From the NCBI GenBank assembly GCA_016872645.1, contig VGZH01000046.1:1-46209 (forward strand): DNA of 46,209 bases, in the 5' to 3' direction. This document shows positions 25,260-35,256 of the stretch, one piece after another. Position 1 is the stretch's first letter; each line of letters opens with the position of its first letter. The stretch comes from Planctomycetota bacterium. GTDB taxonomy: Bacteria; Planctomycetota; Planctomycetia; Planctomycetales; Planctomycetaceae. The notes below the pieces were generated by a model that saw nothing but the letters and a program-made list of their open reading frames with translations, was not told the DNA's origin and did no database searches. A program made the position numbers and the translations under genes.

Positions 25260-26096
25260 ATGACGAGTGCCGAACGGAATCGCCAAGCCGCTATCGTGAT
25301 TTGGAGCAGCCTGATCGTCGTCACGGTTCTGCTGCTGTCGCGTCGCCTGGCCGGCGGAATCGAGGGCATCGTGTCGGCGCGGCCGTGTGTGCTCGTCAGT
25401 TCGCTGGCTGTGCTATTAAGCGGTTGCGGGTGGGTGTTGTTTCAGCAGCGAACTGCTGGTCGGCCGTTTCGCATCGAATACATCGCGGCGGTTGTCGCTT
25501 GGCTGCCAACTTGGTTGAGCGGCGTCGCACTGTTGCCGTCGGATTCTCCGCTCGCACGCGGCTGGCTGTTTGGGATCGCCGCATTGTCAGCCACGGGCTT
25601 GGCATTGAGTGTTTCGACCAGCCCGACGCGCCTGCGAGGGGGCGTGGCGGGTGACCACTCGATCGGGTTTCGGGCTAGTGAGGTTCGTCACGCTTCCGAT
25701 CTTCCCGAAGTAGGCATCCCGGCGATGCCGGTGGCACCTTCGGACTTGTCTGTATTCGAACCGGTTCCTGATGAACGCTCCGACGAATCGACCACACAAT
25801 GGATGACTCGGCAATCGCTTCCTGATGGAGTCGAGCAAATCGAGGGTTCGATTCGTGTCTCGTTCGCGGCGGGACAGCGGACGGCTGCGGTCCACGTCCC
25901 GTTCAGTCCGCCGTTCGTGGCCGTGCCGCAGGTGGAATGCGAAACAGTCGGCGAGGAACCGGCTCGCTGGAAGCTGTCGGTCGTTTACGCCTACGGAATG
26001 CGAGTCGATTTGAAGCGGGAAGCGACCGATGGACCAGCCGAAATCGAACTCGCGTACTCCGCAACCTGCGCATCAACGGCCTCGGAAGCGGCCTAA
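25260..26096 (+). CDS. Membrane protein of unknown function
   Basis: A 278-residue protein with about four membrane segments in the first 120 residues (11-27, 40-60, 73-92, 100-118). A Pro/Ser-rich linker (about 150-185) leads to a C-terminal soluble domain (about 190-278) with alternating strands: RVSFAAGQRTAAVHVPFSPP, PQVECETVGEEPARW and KLSVVYAYGMRVDLKR. I do not recognise the family. It lies 91 bp before a sigma-like gene on the same strand, and the pair might be a membrane sensor and a sigma factor, but nothing in the sequence proves this. Confidence 0.7.
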   Translation: MTSAERNRQAAIVIWSSLIVVTVLLLSRRLAGGIEGIVSARPCVLVSSLAVLLSGCGWVLFQQRTAGRPFRIEYIAAVVAWLPTWLSGVALLPSDSPLARGWLFGIAALSATGLALSVSTSPTRLRGGVAGDHSIGFRASEVRHASDLPEVGIPAMPVAPSDLSVFEPVPDERSDESTTQWMTRQSLPDGVEQIEGSIRVSFAAGQRTAAVHVPFSPPFVAVPQVECETVGEEPARWKLSVVYAYGMRVDLKREATDGPAEIELAYSATCASTASEAA

Positions 26097-26187
26097 TCCG
26101 CCTTCAAACCACTGCCGTGAGTCACAAATCGGAGGCCGTCGACTTTCTCAGTCGGAGCACTTTCGTCCGGCCAGTTGAGAGCGGAAC

Positions 26188-26880
26188 ATGACGGCGGTCT
26201 GCAGCACCGGTTTACAGCGGAATTTCCACGCGATTACGACCAACACGTCGATCCTGGCCGATCCGTCGCGGTTCGTGAAACGTTACGGTGCGGCGATTCG
26301 AGCCTACCTGCAGGCTCTGATTTCCGACGAGCATGACGCGGACGAGGTCGAGCAGGACCTGCTGCTGCAAGTGGTCGAACGTGGCTTTCCCGACGGCATG
26401 GGTCGACGTGGCAAGTTTCGGTACTACCTGATGACTGTCGTTCGCAACGCGGCGCTGGCGTACTTCCGCAAGCGAAGCCGCCGGCCGGTGACAGTTGCGG
26501 ACCTGTCGTCGATCCCAGCCGGGCAGATCGCCGACCGCGCTTGGGATCGATCGTGGCGCGAGTGTGTGATGAAGAATGCCTGGCTCGCATTGCGGAATCA
26601 CGAGCAACGCAACGCCGGCAACTTGTTTCACACCGTTCTGCGCACGTCGATCAAACACAGCGACGAGGACTCGACGATGCTCGCCGTGCGAGTTTCCAGC
26701 ATGGCGGGACATGAACTTTCGGCCGAGGCATTTCGTAAACAGCTCAGTCGTGCCCGATGGAAATTCGGCGAACTGCTGATCGACGAAGTCGCCCGCACGC
26801 TGCGAGCAGCGACACCGGAAGAATTGGAAGAAGAACTCGCCAGCCTGGACTTACTGAAGTACGTTCGCTGGCAGTCGTGA
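26188..26880 (+). CDS. ECF-like RNA polymerase sigma factor with atypical C-terminus
   Basis: A 230-residue protein. Residues about 28-100 match sigma-70 region 2 (FVKRYGAAIRAYLQAL, ADEVEQDLLLQVVERG, GRRGKFRYYLMTVVRNAALAYFRKRSR). In place of a normal region 4 the C-terminal half has helices that include LSAEAFRKQLSRARWKFGEL and LIDEVARTLRAATPEELEEE, a pattern I associate with planctomycete sigma-like proteins. GAGAGCGGA lies upstream of ATG 26188. Target promoters unknown. It is convergent with the DUF58 gene. Confidence 0.78.
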   Translation: MTAVCSTGLQRNFHAITTNTSILADPSRFVKRYGAAIRAYLQALISDEHDADEVEQDLLLQVVERGFPDGMGRRGKFRYYLMTVVRNAALAYFRKRSRRPVTVADLSSIPAGQIADRAWDRSWRECVMKNAWLALRNHEQRNAGNLFHTVLRTSIKHSDEDSTMLAVRVSSMAGHELSAEAFRKQLSRARWKFGELLIDEVARTLRAATPEELEEELASLDLLKYVRWQS

Positions 26881-26898
26881 CTCGCGGCCGTCCCAAAC

Positions 26899-27798
26899 TC
26901 ATCCCAGCCGATGTCGCTTGTCGAGGTACGCCGCGAGGTACTTCGAATAGCCTTCTTTCGTGTTGGCCAAGTTGTAGCTGATCTTCCGCTCGTGGCAGTC
27001 GTCTTCCAGTCGCTGCGTGAAGGCGTTGATCCGTTCGAGATATTTCTTCCGCAAAGTGTTGGGATTGACGACGACTCGGCCGGAACCTTCCATGTCCTGG
27101 AAACGCGTAATCCGCTCGAACGGGAAGTTCAACTCTGCGTCGTCGAGCGTGTGGAAGGCGATTACTTCGTGGTTGTTGTGCCGGAAGTGTTGCAGGCCGC
27201 TGACGACACTGTCTTCGTTGTCAATCAAGTCGCTGATGACGATTACCAGCCCGCGCCGTTTTAGACGTTCGGCCGCTTCGTGCAGGACGGAGCCGCAATC
27301 GGTCTCGCCGCCGCATTCGACGTTGTCGAGCGCATCAAGGATGCGGCGGTACTGCGTCGGGTGTGCCTTGGGCGGGATGTAGGTGCGGACCTTCGTGTCG
27401 AACAGCATCAGACCAACCGCGTCGTTCTGACGGATCAGCAAGTACGTCAGTGCGGCCGCCAGATAGCTGCCCCATTGCAGCTTGCTCAGAGCTTGATCGC
27501 TGGACTCGCCTCCCTTGCCGAAGTCCATCGACTTCGAGCAATCCAGCAGGATCGTCGCACGCAGATTCGTTTCGTCCTCGAACAACTTCACCGAGTACTT
27601 GTCGGAGCGTGCGACGACCTTCCAGTCGAGCATCCGCAGGTCGTCTCCGGGCGTGTAGGACCGGTGATCGAGGTACTCAACCGAGAATCCGTGATACGGA
27701 CTGCGATGCTTGCCAGTCAGAAACCCTTCGACGACCTGCTTGGCAATCAGTTCCAGATTGCCAATGCGAGCGAGGCCAGCGGGATCGAGGTACGACAT
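26899..27798 (-). CDS. DUF58-domain protein (VWA-like)
   Basis: A 299-residue DUF58 protein. The family's N-terminal block (HRSPYHGFSVEYLDHRSYTP, then GDDLRMLDWKVVARSDK) is present, and a von Willebrand A-like domain begins with the MIDAS motif LLDCSKSMDFG near residue 90. DUF58 proteins accompany MoxR ATPases and are thought to act with them as metal-chelation or protein-maturation chaperones. The gene follows moxR by six bases on the same strand, so the two are translated from one mRNA. No membrane segments, as is usual for this short form. Confidence 0.92.
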   Translation of the reverse strand: MSYLDPAGLARIGNLELIAKQVVEGFLTGKHRSPYHGFSVEYLDHRSYTPGDDLRMLDWKVVARSDKYSVKLFEDETNLRATILLDCSKSMDFGKGGESSDQALSKLQWGSYLAAALTYLLIRQNDAVGLMLFDTKVRTYIPPKAHPTQYRRILDALDNVECGGETDCGSVLHEAAERLKRRGLVIVISDLIDNEDSVVSGLQHFRHNNHEVIAFHTLDDAELNFPFERITRFQDMEGSGRVVVNPNTLRKKYLERINAFTQRLEDDCHERKISYNLANTKEGYSKYLAAYLDKRHRLG

Positions 27799-27804
27799 TG
27801 GAAA

Positions 27805-28827
<1,023 letters not shown>

Positions 28828-28996
28828 CGTTGTTCCTCGGTGTGAATTCAGGGAAACTAGAGAATCGGCAAACGTCGATGCGTAGGCTAGCCGTCGGCAA
28901 CGTGGAGTCAACGAACTCCAGAGAGCTGCTTTGCATGAAACTCTCAATTTGAATTGAATGGCCGAACAAGTGGGAATTGAGTTCCGGGAGCCACGG

Positions 28997-29725
28997 ATGA
29001 TTCGAGTTGAAAGCTACGAAAAAACTTATCGCGAGACGGTCGCGGTACGGGGACTGAGCTTTGAAGTTCCGGGCGGTTCGATCGTCGGTCTGGTCGGGCC
29101 GAATGGAGCCGGAAAAACGACGACTCTGCGAGCACTTGCGGGAATGATTCCGCCAACTCGTGGAAAATTAACGGTTGCCGGACACGACATCGTACTCGAC
29201 CCGATCGCCGCCAAAAGTCGGCTGGCGTTCATTCCGGATGAGCCGCAACTCTTCGACGTCCTGACAGTTTGGGAGCACCTGGAATTCACGGCGTCGGTTT
29301 ATCGCGTGCCGGCCTTTGAAGCCGAGGCCGAACGATTGCTCACGCAGTTTGAGCTGACCGAAAAACGCAATACGATCGCTCAAGAACTGTCGCGCGGAAT
29401 GCGACAGAAGGTGGCGATCTGTTGCGCGTATCTGCATCAGCCGGAGGCGATCTTGTTTGATGAGCCGCTCACGGGGCTCGACCCGCGCGGCATTCGGACC
29501 TTGAAAGAGTCGATCCGCGAACGGGCGGCGGCAGGCGCAGCCGTCATGATCAGCTCACACCTGCTCGATTTGATCGAAGACTTGTGCAGCCATCTGTTGC
29601 TGATGCACCGTGGCCAATGTCTGTTTCAAGGGACGATCACCGAAGCCAAAAATCGGTTGGCGGAACTTGGTGCGGATGTCTCACTGGAGCATTTCTTTTT
29701 TCAACTCACAGAACAGTCAAAGTAG
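28997..29725 (+). CDS. ABC transporter ATP-binding protein
   Basis: A 242-residue ATPase of an ABC-2-type exporter. Walker A GPNGAGKTTTLRALAG is near residues 37-52, a variant signature LSRGMRQKVAIC replaces LSGGQ, and Walker B is AILFDEPLTGLDP. The start at 28997 (MIRVESYEKTY) has GGGAG six bases upstream and matches the usual N-terminus. ATG 28958 is a weaker in-frame alternative. Its stop codon TAG is contained in a short repeat-like word, GTAGGTTGG. It pairs with the membrane protein 61 bp downstream. Confidence 0.92.
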   Translation: MIRVESYEKTYRETVAVRGLSFEVPGGSIVGLVGPNGAGKTTTLRALAGMIPPTRGKLTVAGHDIVLDPIAAKSRLAFIPDEPQLFDVLTVWEHLEFTASVYRVPAFEAEAERLLTQFELTEKRNTIAQELSRGMRQKVAICCAYLHQPEAILFDEPLTGLDPRGIRTLKESIRERAAAGAAVMISSHLLDLIEDLCSHLLLMHRGQCLFQGTITEAKNRLAELGADVSLEHFFFQLTEQSK

Positions 29726-29789
29726 GTTGGTCACTCTTGTCGGACCAAAGATGGGCCCAAGCGCCCGTCCTTCGCAAAGGCCAACTATG
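29722..29789. repeat. Short palindromic segment between ABC ATPase and permease genes
   Basis: GTAGGTTGGTC at 29722-29732 faces GGCCAACTA near 29779-29788, with two small hairpins between them: TTGGTCACTCTTGTCGGACCAA-like and GATGGGC/GCCCGTC. The left word holds the stop TAG of the ATPase gene; the right one ends in the start ATG of the permease gene. The complementarity is weaker than at other loci. Confidence 0.45.
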
Positions 29790-31430
29790 TTTCACTCCGC
29801 ACTGTGGAAATTGATTCGCCTGAAATGGCGTGGCGGGTTTCGTCAACTCTGGCGGAGCTTAAAGACGCCCCGCGGATGCGTGCAGGCCATTTTCATGTTT
29901 TTGATGGTGGCCTACGGCATCGGTTCGATATTTTTCGTCGGGAGGATGTCGTCCGCAGCTCCGGAGGCTGCCGCGATGATGACCGGCCGACTGCGCGATG
30001 TTGCGGCGTTCGGACTCTTCGCATTTACGACTTGGGCAATACTGTTTTCCACCGGCGAAGCGACCGTTTTTTTTACTTCCAGCGAAGTCGCGTTTTTGTT
30101 TCCCGCCCCATTTCTGCGGCGGCAATTGTTGACGTACAAATTGCTGCAGAGTCTTGGTGGATTAATCTTCGCCAGTTTGCTGTTGTCTCTGTTTTTCGCC
30201 CGCGGTGCGTGGTTGTGGCTGGGAGGATTTACCGGCACTGTCCTGACGCTTTCTTTCGTGCAACTCCTGACGATGAATGCCGCGTTCGTGCGGCAGATGC
30301 TGGAAGCTAAATCGAACGTGCTGCTGCGCCGAGTACTCGGTTACAGCGTCAGCGTCTGGGTTTTGATTGCAGTCACGCAGATGGTTCTGAATGCACCGAG
30401 CGGCGACTTCGCCGCGCTGGCTATCTCGTTTCGCAACTCGACGGCAGGACGTTGGTTACTCGCGCCGTTTGACGTGTTTGCACGAATGATCTTCGCCAAC
30501 GATTTGACCAGCTTCAGTATCTCGACCGGATGCGTGTTGCTGCTCGACACGATGCTGCTGGCGGCGGCGTATCGACTGGATGGTCTCTCGTTGGAGGCCG
30601 CCTTGGCGATCAGCGAGAAATTGACCGCACGAATTAAATTGGCTCAAACCAAGGGGGCGTGGCACGTTTTGGGGTCGCCAACGTCTCAAATGGCGAAACG
30701 TCGGGTGCCTCGATTGCCCTTCTGGAAAGGCATTGGCCCCATCGTCTGGCAACGAGTGACCACCAACATTCGCACTTCGGCCAAGCTGTTCGCATTGCTC
30801 GGCGGTGCGGCACTGCTGGCGGGAGGTCTCGCGTTCGGCGTGCACCACAAGACTCCGGAACAACCCTTCGCAGCCGCGGCGGCAGGCATCGGAGTGATGG
30901 TCTACGTCAGCTTCCTGATCTGCATGTCGCTGCAAAACGAAATCGAACGAGTCGGCTACTTGAAATCACTGCCGATCAGTTCGGTCGCCATCGTCATGGG
31001 GGAGCTACTGGGCTTCGTCGTACTGTTGTCGGTCGTTCAAGGCTCGTTCTTTCTGGCGCTGTGTGGCCTGTTGCCATCGGTCGCCGGCTGGCTGGTCTGC
31101 GCGGCGGTGCTATCGCTGCCACTGAACTTTCTGCTATTCGGAATCGACAAATTGATTTTCTACTGGTATCCGACACGCATGGCGAAGGGAACTCCCGGAG
31201 ACTTTCAGAACGCCGGCCGGCAAATGCTGTTTGTGTTGTTGAAGATGTTGCTGCTCGGAAGTGGCCTGGCGCTCGTGGGCGTCGCAGTCATTCCCGGAGT
31301 GATGCTGCAATCTCCGCTGCTGGCTGTGATTCCGGCTGCCTTAGTGCTGCTCGCCGAATGCGCTGGCCTCGTGCCTCTGCTGACTTACGCCTTTCACCGC
31401 TTCGATCCAAGCGTCGATACGCCTGCGTGA
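29787..31430 (+). CDS. ABC transporter membrane protein (multi-span)
   Basis: A 547-residue integral membrane protein with about twelve hydrophobic segments in two blocks (residues about 30-280 and 310-535), linked by a charged loop. The two-block layout suggests a fused double permease. It follows the ABC ATPase gene by 61 bp, so it is its transmembrane partner. AAAGG precedes the ATG at 29787. I do not recognise the substrate; the ATPase type suggests export or membrane remodelling rather than import. Confidence 0.82.
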   Translation: MFHSALWKLIRLKWRGGFRQLWRSLKTPRGCVQAIFMFLMVAYGIGSIFFVGRMSSAAPEAAAMMTGRLRDVAAFGLFAFTTWAILFSTGEATVFFTSSEVAFLFPAPFLRRQLLTYKLLQSLGGLIFASLLLSLFFARGAWLWLGGFTGTVLTLSFVQLLTMNAAFVRQMLEAKSNVLLRRVLGYSVSVWVLIAVTQMVLNAPSGDFAALAISFRNSTAGRWLLAPFDVFARMIFANDLTSFSISTGCVLLLDTMLLAAAYRLDGLSLEAALAISEKLTARIKLAQTKGAWHVLGSPTSQMAKRRVPRLPFWKGIGPIVWQRVTTNIRTSAKLFALLGGAALLAGGLAFGVHHKTPEQPFAAAAAGIGVMVYVSFLICMSLQNEIERVGYLKSLPISSVAIVMGELLGFVVLLSVVQGSFFLALCGLLPSVAGWLVCAAVLSLPLNFLLFGIDKLIFYWYPTRMAKGTPGDFQNAGRQMLFVLLKMLLLGSGLALVGVAVIPGVMLQSPLLAVIPAALVLLAECAGLVPLLTYAFHRFDPSVDTPA

Positions 31431-31922
31431 CACTTTGAAATTGCGTTATTTCATCGTCGGAAAACGACGTAGGCGTCCCTGAAACGGCCATTCGAACTAC
31501 TGATGGATTGGGGTCGATTGCGTCAAAGCGGATGTTTGAGTTTGCAAGGTGTTGAGTGAATTGTCTCCGAAACCTAGCGGACTTCGACACGATAAAGCCA
31601 TCTTTGCGCAGGGATGCTTGGCCATTTCTGCCGCTCTTCGAACTCCGCAATCCTTGGCCTGGGAGATGTAGATCACCTGACGACCTGTGTCGCCGGGGTT
31701 CCTCACGAACAGAGTGGCGTGCACTGCGAGTTCGTCGCGACCTCCGTCGCTCACCGCATGCGCGGAGACAACATCCAACGTCCTGAAAAAACAGCTCGGC
31801 CACTAAAAACCACCCCCACGCTTCCCGCCGATCGTGTCCCAAAGCCCTTGGCAAAACCAATGACAAATTTCTTCATTTAGCCGAATCCATCCCAGCCAAA
31901 ATTCGTTGCGAGGAATGCGGGC
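31431..31922. other. Intergenic region without a supported gene
   Basis: About 490 bp between the ABC permease and the gene remnant next to polA. Open frames occur on both strands (for example minus 31497-31778), but none has a family signature, a convincing ribosome site or a clear codon pattern. It may contain decayed coding sequence. A small hairpin CGTCG-GAAAA-CGACG lies just after the permease stop. Confidence 0.45.
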
Positions 31923-32116
31923 CTAGATGCCTCGCCGAATCTGATGAGCTTCAAGGCCCGCCCCCCACGGCTGGCCGGTGTCGGAAACGATCGATTTCAG
32001 CGGACGATCAGCCGATCGACTTCGAGTACTTTCGGGCGGTCGGGGCCGACTTGCATCACTCCCAATGCGATGGTGACCGACAAGATAACGGTGATGAGAT
32101 ATTCCTTTATGACGCA
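31923..32116 (-). pseudogene. Frameshifted remnant of a small secreted or membrane protein
   Basis: On the minus strand one frame reads KEYLITVILSVTIALGVMQV, then GPDRPKVLEVDRLIVR and a TGA at 31997-31999. This looks like a signal anchor followed by a strand. Continuing in another frame across that point gives SDTGQPWGAGLEAHQIRRGI and a stop at 31923. The two pieces together read like one protein N-terminus broken by a frameshift. There is no good start codon in the first frame. I do not assign a family. Confidence 0.4.
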
Positions 32117-32140
32117 CCTGTTCTGTTCAAGCTTGCGAAG

Positions 32141-34969
32141 TCAGAGACTCTCTATCGCTTGCCAATTGTCACCGACAGAGACATCCACCGCGAGCGGCAC
32201 ACGTAGCGACATAGCCGTGGTCATTTCTTCGCGAACCAGCGCGGCGAGCGATTCGACTTCGTCCGTTGGAGTTTCGAAGACCAACTCGTCGTGGATTTGC
32301 AGCAGCAGACGACCGGGATGCCGAGTCTTTCCGAGCTGATCGTGGACTCGGAGCATCGCTTGCTTGATGAGATCGGCAGCCGAGCCCTGAATCACAGTGT
32401 TGATAGCCGTCCGCTCAGAGAGATTGAGTTGCTGTTTGCGTTCCGGACGGATGCCGCTGATCGCTCGGCGTCGGCCGAGAATCGTCGTTGCGAAGCCTGT
32501 ACGAGCGACCTCGGCGAGCGTTTGCGTGATATATTGGTCGACGGCAGCGTACTTGGCAAAGTACTGATCGATGAACAGAGTCGCGTCGTTCTGGTCGATA
32601 TGCAGTGCCTCGGACAGTCCGAAGGCGCTCTGGCCGTAGAGCACTCCGAAGTTCACCGCTTTGGCGATGCGGCGTTGCTCGGAGCTGACGACTTCGGGCC
32701 TGACGTTGAAGATTTCGCAGGCGACCGCCGTGTGGATGTCGGTCCCCTTCGCGAACGCTTCACAGAGCACTGGATCGCCGCAGAAGTGCGCGAGAATGCG
32801 CAGCTCGATCTGCGAGTAGTCTGCGCAGACGAAGCGCCAACTCGGCTCGGAAGGGATGAAGGCTCGACGGACGCGATGTCCCTCGATCGTGCGGATCGGA
32901 ATGTTCTGGATGTTTGGATCGCTGCTGCTGAGTCGTCCGGTGGCGGCGACGACCTGGTTGAAGCGAGCATGAATCTTACCGGTCTGTGGATTCACCAACT
33001 CTGGCAGTGAATCAAGGTACGTTCCTTTCAGCTTGCTCAGTTGCCGATGTTCGATGATCTTTGCTGGCAACGGATGCTCTAACGCGAGCTTCTCCAGCAC
33101 ATCTTGATCGGTGCTGGGACCGGTCTTGGTCTTCTTCATGACCGGCAGCCTGAGTTCTTCAAACAGCACCTTCGCGAGTTGCTTGGGCGAGTCGATATTG
33201 AACTCGTGGCCGGCGATCAGATGGATCTCGGCGACGAGTTCGGTCAGTCGCAGAGCGATCTCTGTCGATTGCCGCCGCAACTCCGCAACATCGACGCGGA
33301 TGCCAGCCGTTTCCATTTCGGCCAGTACGCCGATCAACGGACGTTCGAGGTTCCAATATAAGTCCCACAATCCTTCGCGATGCAATTTGTCTGCAAGTTG
33401 ACGTGACAACTGCCAGGCCGCATCAGCTCGTTCCGCCGCCCATTCAGCGAGCCGTGGTTGATCCGCAAACAGCACGAGATCGAATGGCGGCAACTCCTTC
33501 TGCAGATATTTCTCGGCCAGCGCCCCGAGTTCATGGCCGCGTGCTCCGGCTTCGAGCAAATAGCTCGCAACCATCGGATCGACGCCGAGTCCGGTCACGT
33601 GGATTCCGGCACGATTCAGCAGCAACAGGTCGACTTTGAGTTCGTGGTTGGAGATTCGTACGTCGGCCGATTCGAGGATTGGTTTCAGCGTGAGCAGTAC
33701 ACGTGGAGTGGAAATTGGCGGAGCAGGGGATGGCGTGGATTCGATGGATGCCGTTGCCTCGTCTTCGAAAAGCGATTGCTGGCGTCGCGGCGCGCGTTGC
33801 TGCGACGAGCCCTCACCCGGCCTTTGGCCAGCCTCTTCCAAAGGGAGAGGAGTAGAATCAGCGACCGGGATGAACCATGACTTGTGGGATTCCCACGCGA
33901 ACGTGAGAGCGAAGATGTTGGCTTGAGTGGGGTTGGGCGATGACGCGATCACATCGAGACAAAACTCGCGCTGTGCTCGCAACTGCTCGATGAACACAGC
34001 GAGTTGTGTTTCGGTCTCGACGATCTCGCAGCAATGAGCCGGCTCGAAGAACAAGCGGGCCTGCTGGGACGTCGTCGCAGAATCGTCCGTGATGGCGAGC
34101 TTGAACTCGCTGGGCAGCGACCTGGCTTCGTCGATGAAGTGGCGGAATCCGTACTCCTGAAACAGAGTGACCAACTTTGCGACATCGACTCGGCCAACCT
34201 GAAGCGTGTCCCAATCAATGTTCAAATCAAGATGCTGATTGAGCGTAACCAACGTGCGGCTGAGGCGCGCGAGTTCAGCAAACTCTTTCAGATTGGATTT
34301 GAGTTTGTCGCCCGCGACTTTATCGGCATTCAACAGCACTTCGTCGAGCGAGCCAAACTGCTCGAGCAGCGCGGTCGCCTTTTTGGGACCGACCAGCGGA
34401 ACTCCCGGCACGTTGTCGGCACTGTCGCCGACGAGCGATTGGAAGTCGATCACTTGATCGGGACGCACGCCCCAGTCCGCCTTCAGATCCGCCTCATTGA
34501 GCCAGGTGTTTTTGCGGACGTTGAAAATCTGCACGTGCGGGCCGAGCAGTTGGCGAGCGTCTTTGTCGTTAGTGACGATACGGACGTCGAAGCCCCGCTC
34601 GACCGCCTGCCGCGTCAGCGTGGCGATCACGTCATCTGCTTCCCAACCGTCGCAACGCAACTTCGGGATGCCAAAGCCCTCCATCACCTGCTGCACCATT
34701 TCGATCTGCGGCCGCAGGTCTTCGGGCATCTCGGTACGATTGGCTTTGTACTTGGGGTACAGAACCTCGCGAGTCCCCGGCCCTGGCGAGTCCATCGCGC
34801 ACAGCCAGTGCGTTGGCCGCTGAGACTCTAAAATGTGGAAAAGGTCTCGTGTGAACCCAAAGACCGCGTTCGACGGCAGTCCCTTGGGACTGGTCATCGA
34901 AGGGATCGCGTGGAACACCTGAAACAGCAGCGAAAAGGTGTCGATCAGGAAAAGCGTGGGATTGGTCAT
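32141..34969 (-). CDS. polA: DNA polymerase I with degenerate proofreading site
   Basis: A 942-residue family A polymerase. The 5' nuclease domain (about 1-290) has TNDKDARQLL and GDSADNVPGVPLVGPKKA. The 3'-5' exonuclease-like domain (about 320-540) has lost key acids: D339-V-I341 where DxE is expected, E443-LKV-D447 for NxxxD, and W510-AAE-R514 for YxxxD. The polymerase domain is intact: motif A CADYSQIELRILAH, motif B RRIAKAVNFGVLYGQS, motif C LLLQIHDELVFE. The start ATG 34969 (MTNPTLFLIDTF) lies inside an inverted-repeat arm. Residues about 373-387, in the linker near the exonuclease domain, are encoded by another dispersed word. Function: Okazaki fragment maturation and repair synthesis. 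Confidence 0.95.
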   Translation of the reverse strand: MTNPTLFLIDTFSLLFQVFHAIPSMTSPKGLPSNAVFGFTRDLFHILESQRPTHWLCAMDSPGPGTREVLYPKYKANRTEMPEDLRPQIEMVQQVMEGFGIPKLRCDGWEADDVIATLTRQAVERGFDVRIVTNDKDARQLLGPHVQIFNVRKNTWLNEADLKADWGVRPDQVIDFQSLVGDSADNVPGVPLVGPKKATALLEQFGSLDEVLLNADKVAGDKLKSNLKEFAELARLSRTLVTLNQHLDLNIDWDTLQVGRVDVAKLVTLFQEYGFRHFIDEARSLPSEFKLAITDDSATTSQQARLFFEPAHCCEIVETETQLAVFIEQLRAQREFCLDVIASSPNPTQANIFALTFAWESHKSWFIPVADSTPLPLEEAGQRPGEGSSQQRAPRRQQSLFEDEATASIESTPSPAPPISTPRVLLTLKPILESADVRISNHELKVDLLLLNRAGIHVTGLGVDPMVASYLLEAGARGHELGALAEKYLQKELPPFDLVLFADQPRLAEWAAERADAAWQLSRQLADKLHREGLWDLYWNLERPLIGVLAEMETAGIRVDVAELRRQSTEIALRLTELVAEIHLIAGHEFNIDSPKQLAKVLFEELRLPVMKKTKTGPSTDQDVLEKLALEHPLPAKIIEHRQLSKLKGTYLDSLPELVNPQTGKIHARFNQVVAATGRLSSSDPNIQNIPIRTIEGHRVRRAFIPSEPSWRFVCADYSQIELRILAHFCGDPVLCEAFAKGTDIHTAVACEIFNVRPEVVSSEQRRIAKAVNFGVLYGQSAFGLSEALHIDQNDATLFIDQYFAKYAAVDQYITQTLAEVARTGFATTILGRRRAISGIRPERKQQLNLSERTAINTVIQGSAADLIKQAMLRVHDQLGKTRHPGRLLLQIHDELVFETPTDEVESLAALVREEMTTAMSLRVPLAVDVSVGDNWQAIESL
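33810..33852. repeat. Palindromic word inside the polA coding sequence
   Basis: The segment holds CCCTCACCCGGCCTTTGGCC followed by AGCCTCTTCCAAAGGGAGAG. It folds as two small hairpins (GGCC-TTT-GGCC and CCTCTTCC-AAAG-GGAGAGG). It looks like a short dispersed palindrome. It is read in frame by polA as PLPLEEAGQRPGEG, a Pro/Gly/Glu-rich insertion in a linker. Confidence 0.6.
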
Positions 34970-35069
34970 TGGTTGTTGGTGACTGGTCAGTGGCGATTTT
35001 AAGCCGGAATTTAGCCAGTGCGCTTCCCAAATCACCAATGACCGCTCACCTATTAACCAATAACCAATC
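34960..35069. repeat. Inverted-arm repeat carrying the polA start codon
   Basis: The left arm 34960-34999 (GATTGGTCATTGGTTGTTGG and on) and the right arm 35029-35069 are inverted copies of about 40 nt, roughly 80 percent identical with one gap. The spacer is 29 nt. Read on the minus strand, the left arm contains CCAATGACCAATC, whose ATG is the polA start codon. Confidence 0.88.
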
Positions 35070-35256
35070 TGACTTCACTCTCACTACAACCGCCATGCTC
35101 GGCACGTCCGTCCAGCCTTTCGGCTGAATCGACTGCTACGACCGCTCTTCTGACCGCGTCTTGACCCGGCTCAAAGGCCGGTTAGAGTTCCGCCGTCACG
35201 TCAAATCACGGCTTTTCCGATATTCCGAAGACTCCATTCTCCAATCGAGGTGTGTC

